Assembly (NCBI GenBank): GCA_038363925.1
Contig: JAQQWL010000003.1
Span: forward strand, 1,984,001-2,048,000
Source of the DNA: Apiospora phragmitis
Taxonomy: Eukaryota; Ascomycota; Sordariomycetes; Amphisphaeriales; Apiosporaceae
Length of the DNA: 64,000 nt
Direction: 5' to 3'
The notes beneath the pieces were generated by a model, which was not told the origin of the DNA, searched no databases, and was given only the letters and a program-made list of their open reading frames with translations. Within the stretch, counting starts at the first letter, position 1. Each line of letters begins with the position of its first letter. Below, one piece after another: positions 35,077 through 45,664 of the stretch. The position numbers and the translations under genes were made by a program.

Positions 35077-36683
35077 TTAAATATCCGGTCTTCTTGTCAT
35101 CTTCAGGGTTGCCTTCATGGGGGGTAGCCGGGACGTCGAAAACCACGTATTGCTCGGGCGCTGCTCCAGGTGCTCGATGTCGTAGTGCAGCAGGACGTAA
35201 GCGAGCACGAGTTTCAGCTCGGTGGACGCGAAGAACCGACCCGGACAGGCGTGCCGCCCGTGGCCGAAGGCGACAAACTCGGGGCTCGTCGTGGCCCAGG
35301 CCTGCCGCGCGCACTGCACATAAGAAGTGGTAGTGGTGGTAGTTGAGTCCCTCTTCTCGTCGGCCCCGCCCTCTTGTTGCCGCTTCTCTGCGAACCGAAA
35401 CGGCTTGAAAGAGTAGGGGTCCGGGTAGATGGCTTCGTCATGAAAGACCGGGTAGGATGGGCCGCCCACGACGGCACCCGGCGGGATGTGCACGCCCGAG
35501 GGCGTGGTGATACCCTCGGGGTGGACGACCAGGCGCGAGGTCGCGAACGTGACCATGGAGTTCAGGCGCTGGGACTCGCGCATGGTGCTGTCCAGCTTGA
35601 GCATCTTCTGCAGCATGCGCTTGTCCCAGACGCCGTCGTGCTTGGCGAGGACCGTCTTGATCTCGTGGCGGAGCTCCTCGACGTGGGCCGGCGCGGTCGC
35701 GGCGAGATCAAACAGCACATGGGTCATGGCGAACGACGAAGTATGAATTGATGCGAAGTTCAACAGTAGGACCCGTGAGGCCAGCGAGTAGACTCGGTTC
35801 AGGTACGGGTCCCCGGAGGCTTTGGCTTGGTTGAGGGACCACTGGAGAAAGTCATTGGGCACCTCGTCAGCCGCTTTGGTTTCCGGATCTGCCTGCCGGG
35901 CATCATAGTTTGCTATGCGGCGCTCGACCTCTGGCCGGAGAAGCTTGACGAAACGATTCGTGTGAATGCGGTTCGGCAAGGTGAGTACCAAGGCGGCGAG
36001 CGGTCGAAGTGGCTCCCATACAAATTTGAGCATATTCCCAGTGATCGGGACATCCATGGCATAGGCGATGCCATTCTTCAAGAGTTCCTTATTGCGACAC
36101 AGTGGAAGTCCAACGAAGACTCTGTTCGTAATTTGACAGACGAGCTGCTGCACCGCCGTATAGACGGTTATCTCCTTGGTAACACCAGGCACCGAACCAT
36201 AAAGCTCTCCTACGCCATGTTGGATCTCGTCGAACAGCTCCGGAACCAAGTTACCCGTCTCCCGGGTCATAACCCCTTTGACGAGGGCATGGTGAACAGG
36301 ATTGTTGACCAGTTCCGGCTCCATGACAGTGTGATCAGTTTGGAGAATATCCTTCGTGCGCTGGTGCATGCTGACACTGGAGTCGGGCTGGTCGAGAAGC
36401 CACTGCAGCTCCTCCAGGGGAGATAAACGTAGTCATAGTCGCCAGCGACAGGGAAGATGCAGGCTTGGTGCCTGTATTGGCGGTAGGCCTGTTGTGCCGT
36501 GTCCTGCATATTGCTGGCGTTTCGCCATCTTGCACGCTGCAGCGGGAACCACTCGCCGGGTTTGGCACCGACAATGGGTAGATCGGGCAGCTTGGCTCTG
36601 GATGAGCGCAGTATTTGGTAGAGTACATAGCTTATGACGGCAAGCACTGGCCCAAGGACCGCGGGGCGAAGAAGCGTTGTCAT
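35077..36683 (-). CDS. Cytochrome P450 monooxygenase (one frameshift)
   Basis: ER-anchored class II fungal P450, single exon, about 535 aa once one base is restored. The start at 36683 (MTTLLRPAVLGPVLAVISYVLY) gives an N-terminal membrane anchor; an upstream in-frame Met at 36743 is also possible. The proline-rich hinge region LPDLPIVGAKPGEW follows. K-helix ExxR is ESQR in STMRESQRLNSM; the PERF-region is YPDPYSFKPFRF; the haem-binding loop is FGHGRHACPGRFF with the Cys ligand. One base is missing in the G4 run at 36417-36420 (between YDYVYLP and LEELQWLLDQ). Family-level resemblance is to fungal ent-kaurene-oxidase-like or secondary-metabolite P450s, but no terpene, PKS or NRPS gene lies within the window, so substrate is unknown. 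Confidence 0.9.
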
Positions 36684-37329
36684 ATTGCTCAGCTTCGACA
36701 AATGCCGGAATGAAGATGGGAAATGGAGGACAAACAGCAGCACTGGGTGGAAGAGGCAAGAGGGGATTGAAAGCTGTTGGGGCTGGGGGCACTTAACCGT
36801 TAAATATCACATCCATGTATTCAGAATCAATACCTAGTAACTTGCGAGGATGTAAGGTCCCATTCACCCGCCTGTTGCTGCCGCCGGATGTGCTGGGTAC
36901 CGAAGCCAACACACCTGGGAATCGAGGTGACAGCAAATGACGACGGCGAGTGGGACGACACAGCCAGGTAGAGCCTCCATTTTTATTGTCTGTAGCTGCT
37001 ACGGTTAGCCAGTGAGAAGCTAGGCGCATCTCGCTTTCGCCACTTTATCTCTGCGACCAATTGCCAACTCCAACCAACAAAATAACCTGAGAGATGCGAC
37101 AGGCAATGCCTCTTGGGAATACCAACGGCGCTGTCGATGTAGGGATTGATACATGGATTGAGATAAGACGGATTAGGGGATGGTGCAGTAGCGCCCCCTA
37201 GCCTGAGCTCCCAATTGCCCTTTCCGGGGGTTCGGAGGGTTAGCATGTTGGCATTGTGCCGTCAGAACTGTAAGGGCAATTAGTTACCGGGGGGGTCAAA
37301 ATTTCCACGCCCGACCTACCCTACCTATT
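36684..37329. other. P450 upstream region ending at the AT-rich border
   Basis: Normal-composition DNA of about 650 bp, then an abrupt change to AT-rich sequence after about 37330. It should contain the P450 promoter. No ORF with content. Confidence 0.4.
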
Positions 37330-37339
37330 AAGACTTTAA

Positions 37340-39431
37340 TAACTTATGGTTAACTTTTATTTATATTAAGCGTATATTACGTATATATTAGTTTTATATT
37401 ATATTAATAAACTTAAGATTATTTAAATTATAATGATTATATATTATATATAAATATAATATATTTATTTATAGTTTTATATAAATAATTCGTATATAAT
37501 TAAATTACGTTTAATATATTATTAATTTAAAAACGCGTTTTTTTAATATAAATAAATATATAAATATTATTTTACTTATATATATATTTTTTATATATTT
37601 TATTACTATTTAATATAACGTAATCTCTTATTAAATTAATTATATTATTAAATTAACCACTTAATTTTTAAATTTATATAATTAAACTTTAATATATAAT
37701 GTCTTTATTACTATAATATTAATTTAATTAAAAAAAGATAGTATTATTTTAATAATTTAAGCGACGCGAGGAGGTTCGAATCGAATTAGTTAAAAAGCTA
37801 CTACAAAAGTGTACGACGTTCCCTGAGTTAGTTTAAGCGACCGATTCCGCGATACCGAACTTTAGCGTAAAATCCGATATTTATAATATAAATTAAGTTT
37901 AATTAAAAAAGAGGTGCTTTATAATTATATAATTAGTTTAAATATTTAAAACATATTTTTTAATATTAATATTATAAAAAATATAGTAAATTTTTTATAT
38001 ATAGCGATAATCGCGTTAATAAATATTAAATTAAACACTTTATTAATTATAATTTAAATTTAAAACTTAAATAAACCGTCGATATAATTATTAGGTTTTT
38101 TATAAAAATAAAAATATTATTCTCGGCTACTTCGTATTAATTATAAATATTAAAACTAAATACGATATTTTAAATAAAAATAAATAAAATTTTAATAAAA
38201 CCGGCTTTATAATAAATATGATCGGGCTAATACTCGTTATAATACGCGCCGATTATTATAAAAAACCGAAACTAATTTAATTTAATAATTAAGAATAATT
38301 AACGGCTATTAAATATATTAATTTATATAGTTAATATATTCCGCCGTTTTTAATCGTTTAAAATTAATATTACTTCGTAAATTAATCTCGTAGAAATAAT
38401 TTACTAAGCGATTAAGTAATTAAACCGAATTTTAGTAATTAAATTAATAATAAAACGAGCTTAAATTAAATTCGGCACTTTAATAAATATATGAAAGCGC
38501 GAATAAAAAGCCTTTATTAATTTTTAATCTTAAACGATTACGAAAGCTATATTTTAACCGAATTCGAAAAATATTATAAAAATAACGGCATTATTACGCT
38601 TAATATACCTCCTTATTTCTTTTATTTTTTTAACCTTTAAATATAGTATTTTGTTTGCCGTTAAAGCGTACTTATTTAAAAGAAATTAAGCTATTTATTA
38701 AGTCGTTAATAAGCTATATTACGAAGTTAAAGTTTTTTATCGCTTTTAAAACCGCGTATTTTATTATTATTATAAAAAACAATATTAAATTTAAACTTAA
38801 TATATTTAATTTAATATTTTATTATTTAAACTAAATAATTAATAAATTAGATATACGTTTTTAAACGTTTATACCTAGCTCGTCGCGTTTAAGAACGGCT
38901 GATACCTATAACTTTTAAACGCCGTCTAACCTTTAATAAAGGACTAAATATTTTATTTTTATAAAAAATAAGGTTTTTATTTATTAAAAATGCTTTTTAA
39001 TATTAATTTCAAATATTATAAACTAAATAATAGAAAATATATATATAAAAATACATAAAATAACCTTTATAAAAGATTAAATATATACTTTATAAAAAGT
39101 TAATTTAATAGTTTTTAAACGCCGGAAAACTAAAAAAATCGCGCGTTTAATTAAAAAGACCTCTTATTATATAAGAATTTTAAAAGTTATAAAACGAGAA
39201 AATAAAAAGAAAGCATTTAGTAATTAACAAATACGAAACGAGGGGTTTATTAAAATAGAGGGCGACCGGTAGAAGGCGTTATAATACATGAACATATAAA
39301 AGTGATATAAAATTAAATAAGGAATTAAATAAAAAATAGTTTTAATTAATTTAAAGCGTTAAAATTAAATTAATATATATAAAAGTAATAAAATATAAAA
39401 AAAGTGGCCGACTTAGTAATAAACCACGTTA
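37340..39431 (+). mobile_element. Pogo-like DNA transposon, family 2, copy a (RIP-inactivated)
   Basis: Plus-strand reading gives a decayed DDE transposase: an NFNKTGFIINMI stretch at 38188-38220 is the RIP product of the NFDETGF motif. At 38518-38650 a region reads DYESYI...FEKYYKNNGIITLNIPPY-like, the second catalytic block of pogo/Fot1 transposases. The 3' end AAACCACGTTA (39421-39431) matches, inverted, the end of copy b at 55785. The 5' end is not recognisable; the start given is approximate and near the composition border. Confidence 0.7.
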
Positions 39432-39474
39432 TATAATATTAAAATAACTTTTTAATATTTATTTTAATTAAGGT

Positions 39475-41292
39475 TAACGTATCCCACAAGCGAATATCCT
39501 ATATAAGCGAATGTCTCATTCTTTTACACCCTTTTCGATAAAATATAAGTTAATTTTACTATAACGTATTTAATATATTAAAATTAATCGGAATCCTTAT
39601 CTCTAGCTACTTCTATATTATTCTAATAAGTACGCGTATTATACCCGGGCTCTCTATAGATTCTATAGCGCTATAAACGTGTCCTAAACTTCCTTATACA
39701 ACTACTCCTTCTATCTTTTTAAAACTATAGATTTTTTTAGCTTATATACGAAGTGATCCTTCATCTTGTAGCCGTTTCTTTTTTGTACGGCGGCGCCGGC
39801 TAAGCATCTTATTTATTTTTCGAAGTATCGCGTTCTTACTTTTTAAAAAAGTAACTCGGTATATAATATACGTTATAGCTTTTACGATCTAATTAAAACT
39901 AGTTAAAATAGATATCGGAGAGTTATTTTAATATTATACGATACGGTTTCGAACGTATTCGGTTTAGGATTAAGCCTTAATCGGGTTATTTAAAGTTTTT
40001 AATTCTTAAGGAATAAGTAGGCCGGAAAACGTCCCCGGAAGTGTTAAAGTACGTAGCTTTATATTTAATTATAAAATAATATATTCCGGATTGTACGAAA
40101 CGAGTCCTATTTTTCGAAAGCCTCCTTATATATTTAAAACGGTAAAAATCGCTTAGAACGCCTTTAAAAACGTTAGTAAGAAGTCCTCCTTTAAAATATA
40201 AATAATATACGCCCGTATAAAATATTTAATTTCTTTTTCGTACGCCATTTTTAATATATAAAAATAGTTAATATTAAGAGGTTAAAGCTTATATAATAAA
40301 TAAGAAAGTATATAAAATATAATAATCGAGTTCTTTTTATAATAAAGCTCGAAAGCTATTAAATAATAACTTTCGTAGCCGTTTAAGATTAAAAAACAAT
40401 AACAACCTTTCGTATAAAACCTAGTATATTAATTAAAGTATTAAATCTAGTCCTCGCCTCTTTTATTCGTAGTTTAGCTATTTTTAATAATTACGATCAC
40501 CTAATCCTTCGGTAATAGGCTGTTTTCGTATTAAGAAAAGAGGTGCGTTTTCTTAGTAAAGATAATATATAGAGGGATAGCGTAACCGTGTAATCCGACG
40601 CTTTAAATAATTATAACCTATTCCTAGTTCTTTTATTATATTATTTTAAGCTTTTTATATTAATCGGAAGTGGTTACGATTATTTTAAACGAGATTTAAT
40701 TTATAAAAAAGCCGGTTTCGTCGAAGTTATAAATATCCTTTTTTTAAATCCCGTATTTATAAATTATATTCTATACGAAGGTAAACTACGCGCGATACGC
40801 GTCGAGATCTTTATAAAGGACTTTTTAATAATCGATTCTTCGGTTAAAACGCGTCCAGAGGTCTAATTATCGTTATACGAAGTTAAAAGCCTAATTAACG
40901 CCGACGCGTCCTGCGTCGCGTAAATTAAGTAATCCATTCGCTATATCTTTTATACTACTTAGCCGGGGAAGAAACGATCACGTATTTAAATTAATAATAT
41001 ATCGAATAATCGCATCTTTTTTAAAATTTAAAAGCTTTCGAGAATTCGTAAATAGTTCGCGTCGTATAAGTTAACTATTTCGTCTACGCTATAAGGTTTT
41101 TAATAAAACGTAATAAATTAATATAGCTTTTTATACGCTTAAAGTTAAGTCTTCTTAAAGCGCTTAAAACGCTAGAATTATATTACTCTTTTTTTAAAGT
41201 TATAGCATTTTCGGACGTAAAAAAATGTAAAAAAACGTTGAGGCTATAAGGAAATTTATAAAAGTGGGACATTCGCTTATAAGATACGTTAA
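39475..41292 (-). mobile_element. Fot1/pogo-like transposon, family 1, copy 1 (about 1.82 kb)
   Basis: Bounded by terminal inverted repeats of about 43 bp starting TAACGTATCCCACAAGCG and flanked by TA, the Tc1/mariner-pogo target. The minus strand carries a decayed transposase; the motif YNFDETGFF is still perfectly readable at 40708-40731. The 3' inverted repeat has lost one of its two internal AAGCGAATATCC-type subrepeats compared with copy 2. Size, TIR length and TA target fit the Fot1 group. Confidence 0.85.
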
Positions 41293-41327
41293 TTAAAATA
41301 TAAAAAGTATAATATAAATAATACAGC

Positions 41328-41570
41328 GGCTCGCTTTATTAAAAAATAAAGTAATTATATTACGAAAAATAAATAAAATACTTAGCCGGTGCCGCTATAT
41401 AAAGAAATAACTATAAAATAAATGATTATTTTATATATAAATTAAAAAAACCTATAGTTTTAATAAAAAATATTAATAAATAAGTATAAAATAAATCGCG
41501 CCGAAGTAAACGTTATATAAAAAAGGTTAAAATACGCTAGCGACGTTATAAAATTTATAAAGAGCTCGAG
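41328..41570 (+). mobile_element. Fragment of family-1 Fot1-like transposon
   Basis: Matches, in reverse orientation, the part of family-1 copies that contains the GGCGCCGGCTAA segment (here CTTAGCCGGTGCCGC, about 41380-41395). Truncated at both ends and heavily mutated. Confidence 0.6.
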
Positions 41571-42399
41571 TATAATATTATAACCTAGCCTGACCATGTA
41601 ACCTAAACCCACTTCCGGCACGGCTTTACGACGCCTTGAAACATATACGAGATCTAGCACAAGCCAGCCTCACCTAGTCAGCATTTACGACCTATTAATA
41701 ATAACGCACCTACTCGTCGAAAATACAATATTACTTATTAAGGTAAAAGCGCGGGATAAAATAACAACGATAATACTAAGTAATTAAAACGAATTAAATA
41801 ATTAAAACTAGATAAATACGCTTAAATAAGTTAAGACTATATAAATTAAGCGGATAATTAACTTAGATCACGTAGAGATAAAATAAAAAGATAATATACC
41901 TAGGGACGTTAAAAGCGGACGTATTACGGTGATTTATATAAGTTAATAAAAAGGATCACTAATCGAGGGTACGATTTTAAAGAAAAGTAATAAAGGAAAG
42001 ACGAGATATATAATAATAAATATTCTTTATTTTAATAATTAATTTAAATATTAACTTAATATATTAATAAAGTAAATAGCCTTAACAACTTTATTAAATA
42101 AACCTTTTCGTTAAATTACCTTTTAGTATTACTTTACGAATTAAATAATATTACTTTACGAATTAAATAATATTACTTTACGAATTAAATAATATTACTT
42201 ATTATATTAATAAAGCGTTTCTTTTATTATATATTTAGATATTTTCTTATATCATTAATATAAATTTAAATACGTTTTATTATATTTCTTTTAAAACTCG
42301 AATAAGGTTTATTATATTTTAATTACTTTTAGTTTTATAGATTATTATTTAAATTGTTAAATAATAACTTTATAAAAACTATATCTATATCTAAACTTA
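41571..42399. other. Unassigned AT-rich segment with a less-mutated island
   Basis: Between the Fot1 fragment and the first gypsy gag remnant. The stretch 41575-41690 has many C and CpA (ccatgtaacctaaaccca) and looks unmutated amid RIP DNA. I could not assign it; it may be part of the LTR or leader of the gypsy element that follows. Confidence 0.4.
42128..42193. repeat. 22-bp perfect tandem repeat, three units
   Basis: The unit attactttacgaattaaata (plus at) is repeated three times without a mismatch at 42128-42149, 42150-42171 and 42172-42193. Perfect identity in a mutated block suggests duplication after RIP. Confidence 0.85.
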
Positions 42400-44358
42400 A
42401 CTACTTTACCCGATAAAAAAAAGCTCCTATTATTACCCCGGCGTCCCCTAACGAAACACCACTATAAAGGTCGATAGTAACGATAACGACGACGGCCCTA
42501 TTTAATAGGAACTAGTTAAACGTATTAAGCACCTCGAATAAAAGAATATTAACTACCAGCATTATTACGCGGAACTCGAAAAGGAGCGCGACGAGCTCTT
42601 AGCTAAATAAATATCAAATTAATATCTCACGATATTAATAAGTTACGCGAAAAAGTACGCCTCTTTTATATTATTATTAATATTATTTAAACCTTGATTA
42701 TATTTAAAGGGTGAATAATAATTAATAGGTTAATACCGTTTAATAAAAGGAGCGGGAATCTTTAAAGATTCTTTATCTAGGTAAAAACTTATTAGCGATT
42801 TTATAAAAAAACGTTTTAAAACGCTACGTAACGACTCGTTTACGCCGTTTCGTTTTTTTAAAAGCGCTCGCTTAATTTAAACCTTATTTAAACGAGCTTA
42901 TAAAAACTTATTAATAAATTAAATTATACCGGGTAAAGGTATAACGGATTTTCGAAAGTTAGAACGGTTTTAAATCGCTTTTCTAAAACCTCGATAAGAA
43001 ATAATAAGCCGAGAAAGAGTTTAGAAGTTTTAAATAAAAATAGTTAGCCGTTTTTTATATCACCGAGTTTTAACGTATTATAACACGGTTAAATTATATA
43101 AAAGTTAAGGGAATTATAATCTATTATTAAAAGTTAAAAGAAGAAATTAAAAACGAGCTTAGCCGGCTTAATACCCTCGATTATTTCTTTTTATATATAG
43201 AGTTTATTATTACAATTAATACGCGTTTATATAAACGCCGCCGCGAGAAATAAGGCGGTTTGTAATAATAAAATAACCGAGTTAAAACTAGTAAGGAACG
43301 CTTATATTAATATAATAATATGTAATTTAAAAATATTATTACGTATAGTTATTATAACGAAGTTATAAACCTCGATATTATTAAATACTATAAGTATAAT
43401 AATAAAAAACGTTATTTATTATAATTATTAAAAATAAAGGCATTACGCTTAAAGCGTTTAATCTTTAAAAAAGGCTTCCGAACAGTTTTCGAAAAATAAT
43501 ATATTAATGCTACTTAAGTTAAAAATACTTTTATAATAGCTATTAAAAGAAATAACGCCACGATTAATTACAATAGTTTATTTTAAATAGCTTATTATAA
43601 TAATAGGTATATTATATATATAGCGAATAAAGAGGGAACCGGATAATTCTTTAAAACCCTCGTAATTAAAGAAAGCCGTAACCGGAGCGTCGTAATAGTG
43701 CGTAAAGAGTTTACCCCGATGTATAATAACCTTAACGATAGCGAAGGTACGATTAATTAATAAAAATATTAATAAACGAGCTCGTAAACGAAATCGTTAA
43801 GCCTTGAGATTTAAAGATCGATAAATAATTAATTATTTTGAGTATTTTTTATTTAAATTTAAAACGCTTACGCTAAACACTTAATAGGATTCGATTAAAA
43901 GGTTAACGAAAATTATGCCGTAAATAATAACTTTCGTATCTCGCCTACGAATAACGTATACTTTACGTCTTTATAAATATCGTATATATATAACGCTTAT
44001 ATTAAACACTTCGCGAAAAACCTCGAGAATAAATAGTTTCCTCGACGAATTAATAAATAACTTATTTAGTACTTATACTTTAATTATATTATTAAAAAGA
44101 TTTAAACGGTTATATCGAATAAACGACGAGCGTATTTATTAATATATAAAAGCTTATAATAATTATAATAATATTACTTAAAAAAATAAGATTAAAAGGA
44201 GTATTTTAAGCATTAATACTTCGAATACGCTTAAAAAGATCGCGAGCTTATAAACGTTTAAAAAAGAGTGCTTAATACTTTTAAAACATACGGGTATATA
44301 TTTAAGAAGAGAACCCTTTTATTATAATTAAAGATTTATAAAATAGCTTCGAGCTTTA
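42400..44358 (+). mobile_element. Ty3/gypsy element B, piece 1 (gag region)
   Basis: The plus strand reads as decayed gag. An acidic stretch (SNDNDDGP) is followed by a coiled-coil-like run YYAELEKERDELLAK at about 42565-42605, then gag-like sequence with stops. It is cut at 44358 by insertion of element A and continues at 51966. Orientation agrees with the RT of piece 2. Confidence 0.65.
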
Positions 44359-44983
44359 TATAACGAACGCTATCAGGGGTCTAATAAAAACCTTGGTACA
44401 ACGTACGAGGGTTTATATTGGCAATACGAGAGAGTATCTAGACGTACAACAGGTAGTCGCCTATTAATACAATAAACAATAACCGTAACTTAAGCGTAAC
44501 TAAGTATAGAATTTAAGGGTATTTATAATAGAGTCGTTAAAGTAATATAACTTACTAATAAATTAAGATTAATATTTAAATTAATTATTAAAATAAAGAG
44601 TATTTATATAAAATATATAAAAAACTTTCGTAGTTATATATTTAATCCCTTTTATATTAATCGTTATTACTTAGTAATCTTTTTTAATTATATTTTACGT
44701 TATTTAATAATCCCTTTTAATTATACTCTACGCTATTTAGTGATCTCACTTAAACGTTCGTTATATCACGTAATCCGGTAACTATCGCCGTCGTTCTCAA
44801 GCGTATTTATCCTATCGCTAAGCGAAGTAATAATATCGTTATTTATTATTAAAATAAGTTTAAATTTATATTAATATAATTAGCGGTATAGTCTATAATT
44901 ATAATATTATAACCTAGCCGGGGTATTATAATTTTATATTAATAAGTAAGGTTTTTAGCCGTATAATTAGGTCGGGTCGTAAT
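44359..44983 (-). repeat. LTR of gypsy element A (3' LTR in coding direction)
   Basis: Begins TATAACGAACGC (from TGTAACGAACGC by RIP) and ends GTCGTAATA (from GTCGTAACA). Aligns with the LTR at 51365-51965 and with the solo LTRs at 57174 and 59816. Confidence 0.85.
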
Positions 44984-45149
44984 ATTATCCTCCTTTTCCC
45001 AATTACTTTATTTTTAAAACGTAAAACCGTATAAATATCCTAGCCGCCCATTATTATAACTTCGTAATAAGTTCTTTTTTCCTTATTACTTTTATTTATA
45101 ATATATATTTATTATAAATAATCGTATTAAAAAATCTAGAACTAAACCT

Positions 45150-45576
45150 AATCGTTTTTTTATTATTTATTATACGGATCTTATCGAGGCTTTTTTAAAT
45201 TTAACTTTAAAATTATACTTTATAGCCGCTATTTTATAAAAAAGTAATCTTATATAATAATAAAAGGCGTTAATAAGTATAAGGAATATACTCGCGCCGG
45301 TTATATATATAATAGTATTAAGGTTTTATTATCTTCTTTACGGCGTATTCAAAATAAGCACGACCGCTTATTTCGAAAAGAGTCCGCCGCGGAGGCCCAC
45401 TTCCTAGAGCTTCAGCGCTAGATTAACAAGGCCGTCGCTCGTCTTATTCGTCTTCGTAAACAGAAAGAAATGGCTCGTATTTAAGGCGTTAAATTGGTAT
45501 AACGTGGTCTATGTTCTTTAAACGAATTAAAAGAGTAAGAACGTTATAAATCTAAGGCCTTTATAACTGTCTAAGC
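45150..45576 (+). pseudogene. Antisense ORF remnant between pol and LTR of element A
   Basis: On the strand opposite to pol, a frame reads protein-like with only RIP-type stops. At 45332-45485 it gives SSLRRIQNKHDRLFRKESAA, then HFLELQR and INKAVARLIRLRKQKEMARI. After a TAA it continues GVKLV, RGLCSLNELKE and ERYKSKAFITV to 45576. Basic, heptad-like, probably a coiled coil. This part is clearly less AT-rich than its surroundings. I do not recognise the protein; it may be an accessory antisense gene of the retroelement or a captured host fragment. Confidence 0.5.
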
Positions 45577-45664
45577 TTAAAGAGGCTTCGGTATTATTAA
45601 TTAAAACGCGACCGATTTTTCTTTTAAATTAATTTTAAAAGTTATTATTTAAACGTCCGTAATT

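Noticed and set aside
37770..37790. GGTTCGAATCG in the AT-rich block resembling a tRNA box B
   Set aside because: No cloverleaf; lies in a decayed pogo-like transposon.
41460..41660. 66-codon minus-strand ORF in the AT-rich block
   Set aside because: Composed mostly of Phe, Tyr, Ile and Leu as expected from AT-rich random sequence.
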